Below the pieces are notes generated by a model that saw nothing but the letters and a program-made list of their open reading frames with translations, was not told the DNA's origin and did no database searches. Made by a program: the position numbers and the translations under genes. Positions 6,258 to 10,094 of a stretch of 10,094 nt of DNA are shown in pieces (the stretch's first letter is position 1; each line of letters starts with the position of its first letter). Source of the stretch: Pseudonocardiales bacterium (GTDB lineage Bacteria > Actinomycetota > Actinomycetes > Mycobacteriales > Jatrophihabitantaceae); NCBI GenBank assembly GCA_030840415.1, contig JAVEEO010000475.1, forward strand, positions 1-10,094. The letters are read 5' to 3'.

Positions 6258-9200
6258 ATGCGCGTGCGACGCCTGCTGGCAGTGGCCACCGCGGCGAGTA
6301 TCGGAGTGCTCGGACTCGCGACCAGTACACCGGCCACCGCGCTGCAGGGCACCGTGCCCGGCAACGCCGCCTCGAGCTGGCAGACCAACGGGGCGGTGTC
6401 GGCGATCGTGGCCGCCAACGGCGTGGTCTACCTCGGCGGTGACTTCACCAGCGTCCGGCCACCGGGGGCAGCCGCCGGGACGGGCGAGGTCGCCCGCAAC
6501 CACCTCGCCGCGTTCAATGCCAGCACCGGTGCGCTGATCACCTCGTTCAACCACGACGTCAACGCAGCGGTCAAGGTGCTCTCGACCAGCGCCGACGGCC
6601 AGACCGTGTACGTCGGCGGTGACTTCACCACCATCGACGGCACCACCCGCAACCGGATCGCGGCCTTCGGCGCCGCCTCCGGCGCGCTCACCTCGTGGAA
6701 CCCCAACGCCAACGGCCGGGTCTCCGGCATCGCCGCGACCGCCTCGACCGTCTACGTCGGAGGCTCCTTCTCGACCATCGGCGGCCGCACCGAGCGCCGG
6801 GTCGCCGCGCTGAATCCGAGCACCGGCGCCGCGCTGGCCGGCTTCACCACCACGCCGGACAACGTCGTCTACCAGATCGCGCTGACCCCGCAGGGTGACA
6901 AGCTCTACCTGGTCGGCGCCTTCCTCAGCGTCAACGGCGACACCGCCTACCACGCGGTGGCGACGGTGAACCCGGCCACCGGGGCGACCCTGCCGATGCC
7001 CGCGGCCTCGGTGATCCCGCCCAAGACCGACGCCTGCATCGTCGAGGCCAAGTCGGTCAAGACCGACAACACCGGTGCCTACATCGGCGTCGAGGGCACC
7101 GGCGGCGGCTGCTTCGACGGCACCTTCGCGGTGAACAGCGCCGACGGCTCGCTGCGCTGGCAGAGCATGTGCCTGGGCGCGACCCAGGCGGTGCAGCCGA
7201 TCGGCGACATCCTCTACACCGGCTCGCACAGCCACGACTGCAACGCCGACATGGCCACCGACCCCGACGCCTTCCCCGAGATCGGCTGGGGCAAGGGGCT
7301 GTCACGGCACCTGCTGTCGCGCACCACCAGCGGCGGCCTGCTGGCCAGCTGGTACGCCAACACCAACGGCGGCCCGAACGGTGCCGGCCTCGGCCCGCGG
7401 GTGATGGCCAGCGACGGCAGCCAGTTGTTCGTCGGCGGCGAGTTCACCACCGTCAACGGCCTCACCCAGCAGGGCTTCGCCCGGTTCTCCCCGGCCACCG
7501 GTGACCTGACCGCTCCGGCCCGTCCGGCCGCCCCGGCCGCGGTGGCGCTGCCCGGCGGCCAGGTGGCGGTCTACGTGCAGGCCCCGCTGGACGTCGACGA
7601 CACCGACGTGACCGTGCGGATCTTCCGCGACGGCGGCAGCACGCCGATCTATACCGCCGGCGTGCACGCGCTGTTCTGGCGGGATCCGGTGGTCAGCTAC
7701 CTCGACTCCGGCCTGCCATTGGGCAGCACCCACACGTACACCGCCGACGCCGTCGAGACGTTCGGGTCCAACGCCGGCCCCCGGTCGGCGGCCAGCCGGC
7801 CGGTGACCGTGGTGAGCACCGCGAGCGGCGCCTACGAGGCGGCCGTGGACGCCGACAACCCGACCATCTTCTGGCGGTACGGCGAGAACGCCGGCCCGGT
7901 GGTGGCCGACTCCGGCTCCAGCCACGACGCCGGTCTCTCACAGGGCACGGTCAGCTACGGCCAGGCCGGCGCGGTGAGCGGCAGCACCGCCATCGTCACC
8001 GACGGCGCGACCGGCTTCCTCGCCACCTCCCAGCAGCTGCCCTCGCCGACCAGCTACTCGGTCGAGACCTGGTTCAAGACCACCAGCACCACCGGCGGCA
8101 AGCTGATCGGCTTCGGCGACCGGCAGGGCGGCTACGACTTCAGCGGCAACCCGGCGACCAGCGGCTCGTACGACAAGCAGGTCTACCTGACCGCCGACGG
8201 ACGCCTGAAGTTCGGGGTGTGGGTGGGCTTCGCCGACACCATCACCTCGGGCAGTGCCTACAACGACGGCCAGTGGCACCACGTGGTCGCCAGCCAGGGC
8301 GGCAACGGCCTGAACCTGTTCGTCGACGGGGCCAAGGTCGCCCACGACGGGCAGACCGGCAACCAGGCGTACAACGGCTACTGGCGAGTCGGCGGGGACA
8401 ACCTGGGTGGCTGGCCGGACGCGAGCGGGCTGTACTTCAACGGCAGCCTCGACGAGACCGCGGTGTACGACCACCCGCTCAACCTGGCCGCCGTGCAGAG
8501 CCACTACGCGGCTTCCGGGCGGACCCCGCCGCCGTCGACCGTGCCGGCCGACGACTACGGCAAGGCCGTCTACAACGACGCTCCGGCCAACTACTGGCGG
8601 CTGGACGAGACCGGTGGCGCCACCACGGCCGCCGACAGCACCGACAACAGCACCACCGGCACCTACGTCAGCGGCGTCACCCAGGGCGTGCCCGGCGCGC
8701 TCGGCGCGGTCGGTTCCGCGGTGACCTTCAACGGCAGCACCGGCAACGTCGTCTCGACCAACCAGATCGGCGGCCCGAGCCGGTACGCGCTGGAGCTGTG
8801 GTTCAACACCACGACCACCAGCGGCGGCAAGCTGATCGGTTTCGGCAACGCCCAGACCGGCAGCAGCGGCAACTACGACAAGCAGGTCTACCTGACCAAC
8901 GACGGCCGGTTGATCTTCGGTGTCTACAACGGCGGCTTCGACATGGTGACCACGCCTGCCGGGCTCAACAACGGCCAATGGCACCACGTGGTGGCGATGC
9001 AGGGGCCGTCCGGCATGGCGATGTACGTCGACGACCACCTGGTCGGCAGCAACCCGGTGACCGGCAACCAGGCCTACCCCGGTTACTGGCGGGTCGGCGG
9101 CGACAACCTCAACGCCTGGCCGAACCGGCCCAGCAGCGACTACTTCGCCGGCACCATCGACGAGGTGGCCGTCTACGACGGCCCGCTGACCGCGGCGCAG

Positions 9201-10094
9201 GTCGACGCGCACTACGCCGCGTCCGGGCGCAGCGGCCCGGACGGGGTGGCACCCAGCACCGCGATCACCTCGCCGGCTGACGGGGCGAGCGTGGGCACCG
9301 GCACGGTGACCGTCACCGCGACGGCCGGAGACAATGTCGGCGTCACCTCGGTGGACCTGCAGGTGGACGGCACCACCGTCGCCAGTTCGGCCACCGCGCC
9401 GTACAGCTTCAGCTGGAACGCCACCGCCGGTCCGCACACCCTGCGGACTTCTGCGCACGACGCGGCCGGCAACACCGGGACCTCCGCCGACGTGCACGTG
9501 ACGGCGACCGCGCCGGACACCACCAACCCGACGGCGGCGATCACCTCGCCGGCCGACGGTGCCTCGGTGTACGGGCCGGTCACCGTCACGGCAACCGCTG
9601 CCGACAACGTCGGAGTGAGCTCGGTGGACCTGCTGGTGGACGGCACATCGATCGGCTCGGACTCGTCCGCGCCGTACAGCTTCAACTGGTCGGCCACCGC
9701 GGTCGGCAGCCACACGCTGCAGGCGGTGGCCCACGACGCGGCCGGCAACAGCGGGTCGTCGGCCACGGTCACCGTGACGGTGCCGCCGGACACCACGGCA
9801 CCGGGTGCGCCCGGCACGCCGAGCGCGTCCGACGTCACGGCTTCGTCGGTGACGCTGACCTGGACGGCAGCCCCCGACGACCGCGCGGTGACCGGGTACC
9901 AGGTGCTGCGCGACGGTGTGCAGGTCGGCTCTCCCACCGGCCTGAGCTTCACCGACACCGGCCTGGCCGCCAACACCACCTACAGCTACACGGTGCGGGC
10001 GGTGGATGCGGCCGGCAACGTCAGCCCGGACAGCGGCGCGGTGTCGGTCACCACCCTGGCCGAGGTGCCGCCGCTGTTCAGCGACACCTTCTCC
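6258..10094 (+). CDS. Secreted beta-propeller, LamG, Ig-like and fibronectin III protein, 3' partial
   Basis: This frame stays open for 1,279 codons to the right edge. Residues 1-28 are a Sec signal peptide (RR near the start, hydrophobic core, ATA before L29). Residues about 30-415 carry seven Y/F-x-G-G-like strand motifs, near 58, 118, 166, 217, 275, 320 and 391, of the delta-60/DUF5122 propeller kind, with 'NPSTGA'-type segments between. Then come two LamG/concanavalin-like domains (526-755 and 767-991, each with GQWHHVV and YWRVGGDN), joined by a proline-rich linker, two Ig-like domains of the Big_7 type (about 998-1085 and 1090-1176), and one fibronectin III domain (about 1181-1268). The last visible residues, LFSDTFS, suggest another domain starts here. 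The only four cysteines are in the propeller. Likely exported and cell-wall or matrix associated; ligand and enzymatic activity, if any, are unknown. The neighbouring transferase suggests a polysaccharide-related role. Anchoring signals would be beyond the window. Confidence 0.9.
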   Translation, partial: MRVRRLLAVATAASIGVLGLATSTPATALQGTVPGNAASSWQTNGAVSAIVAANGVVYLGGDFTSVRPPGAAAGTGEVARNHLAAFNASTGALITSFNHDVNAAVKVLSTSADGQTVYVGGDFTTIDGTTRNRIAAFGAASGALTSWNPNANGRVSGIAATASTVYVGGSFSTIGGRTERRVAALNPSTGAALAGFTTTPDNVVYQIALTPQGDKLYLVGAFLSVNGDTAYHAVATVNPATGATLPMPAASVIPPKTDACIVEAKSVKTDNTGAYIGVEGTGGGCFDGTFAVNSADGSLRWQSMCLGATQAVQPIGDILYTGSHSHDCNADMATDPDAFPEIGWGKGLSRHLLSRTTSGGLLASWYANTNGGPNGAGLGPRVMASDGSQLFVGGEFTTVNGLTQQGFARFSPATGDLTAPARPAAPAAVALPGGQVAVYVQAPLDVDDTDVTVRIFRDGGSTPIYTAGVHALFWRDPVVSYLDSGLPLGSTHTYTADAVETFGSNAGPRSAASRPVTVVSTASGAYEAAVDADNPTIFWRYGENAGPVVADSGSSHDAGLSQGTVSYGQAGAVSGSTAIVTDGATGFLATSQQLPSPTSYSVETWFKTTSTTGGKLIGFGDRQGGYDFSGNPATSGSYDKQVYLTADGRLKFGVWVGFADTITSGSAYNDGQWHHVVASQGGNGLNLFVDGAKVAHDGQTGNQAYNGYWRVGGDNLGGWPDASGLYFNGSLDETAVYDHPLNLAAVQSHYAASGRTPPPSTVPADDYGKAVYNDAPANYWRLDETGGATTAADSTDNSTTGTYVSGVTQGVPGALGAVGSAVTFNGSTGNVVSTNQIGGPSRYALELWFNTTTTSGGKLIGFGNAQTGSSGNYDKQVYLTNDGRLIFGVYNGGFDMVTTPAGLNNGQWHHVVAMQGPSGMAMYVDDHLVGSNPVTGNQAYPGYWRVGGDNLNAWPNRPSSDYFAGTIDEVAVYDGPLTAAQVDAHYAASGRSGPDGVAPSTAITSPADGASVGTGTVTVTATAGDNVGVTSVDLQVDGTTVASSATAPYSFSWNATAGPHTLRTSAHDAAGNTGTSADVHVTATAPDTTNPTAAITSPADGASVYGPVTVTATAADNVGVSSVDLLVDGTSIGSDSSAPYSFNWSATAVGSHTLQAVAHDAAGNSGSSATVTVTVPPDTTAPGAPGTPSASDVTASSVTLTWTAAPDDRAVTGYQVLRDGVQVGSPTGLSFTDTGLAANTTYSYTVRAVDAAGNVSPDSGAVSVTTLAEVPPLFSDTFS
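7833..9230 (+). repeat. Tandem pair of LamG domains, similar at DNA level
   Basis: The two LamG units (7833-8522 and 8556-9230) are a coding duplication offset by about 705-729 bases. DNA blocks are nearly or fully identical: a 24-base run beginning at 8169 and again at 8874, GGCAAGCTGATCGG at 8097 and 8826, and the segment coding YWRVGGDN at 8379 and 9084. The first copy has about eight extra residues (around GYDFSGNPAT) before the long identical run. Confidence 0.8.
9249..9797 (+). repeat. Tandem pair of bacterial Ig-like domains
   Basis: Two units with a period of 276 bases (92 residues) share AITSPADGASV, TVTATA-DNVGV-SVDL-VDGT, APYSF-W-AT and HDAAGN. They are joined to each other and to the following fibronectin III domain by PDTT-type linkers, which probably act as rigid spacers holding the upstream domains away from the cell. 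Confidence 0.8.

Noticed and set aside
6254..6442. Short overlapping frame from the first ATG of ATGAATG, possible leader peptide
   Set aside because: It begins only two bases after the G-tract, runs through the signal peptide region in a different frame, and has an Arg-rich shadow-like composition.
7938..9734. A long minus-strand open frame (598 codons) opposite the LamG protein gene
   Set aside because: Its product is a Val/Gly/Arg/His-rich repeat that simply mirrors the LamG and Ig-like repeats; the plus strand gives coherent domains through the whole region.

Overview
The window looks like part of a chromosome from a high-GC actinobacterium. Codons in the clear genes end almost always in G or C, the repair protein is an Ada/AraC/AlkA fusion of the mycobacterial and actinobacterial type, and the secreted protein has the LamG, Ig-like and fibronectin III build with PDTT-type linkers common in soil actinobacteria. 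I cannot name the genus. The repetitive GC style and gene content would fit Frankia-, Geodermatophilus- or Nakamurella-like lineages, but that is only an impression.

Layout. (1) 1-1014, minus: a methyl-phosphotriester-sensing DNA repair protein (Ada metal-binding domain, AraC helix-turn-helix, AlkA glycosylase), cut by the window's left edge so its C-terminus is missing. (2) 1169-4003, minus: a complete phosphoenolpyruvate carboxylase, ppc. (3) 4004-4368: a divergent, partly AT-rich control region, with the ppc promoter side on one strand and a long G-tract-rich leader for the next gene on the other. (4) 4369-6015, plus: a membrane polyprenyl-phosphate sugar-1-phosphate transferase, which starts exopolysaccharide or capsule repeat-unit synthesis. 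(5) 6016-6257: a second long structured leader. (6) 6258 to beyond 10094, plus: a very large secreted modular protein with a signal peptide, an apparent seven-bladed beta-propeller, two LamG domains, two bacterial Ig-like domains and one fibronectin III domain, still open at the right edge.

The left half is metabolism and DNA repair and looks ordinary. The right half looks like the start of a cell-surface or exopolysaccharide locus. The transferase would load the first sugar on the lipid carrier, and the exported multi-domain protein has the architecture of a carbohydrate-binding matrix or adhesion protein. Both plus-strand genes have long leaders, very G-rich ribosome binding sites (GGGGG or GGGGGG, then AA), and upstream C-tracts able to pair with those sites. 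A 9-nt word is also shared about 175 nt before each start. These leaders are the part most worth a second look: they could be paired RNA control elements, although GC-rich sequence produces such pairings by chance fairly easily.

I saw no tRNA, rRNA, CRISPR array, transposase, integrase or attachment site.
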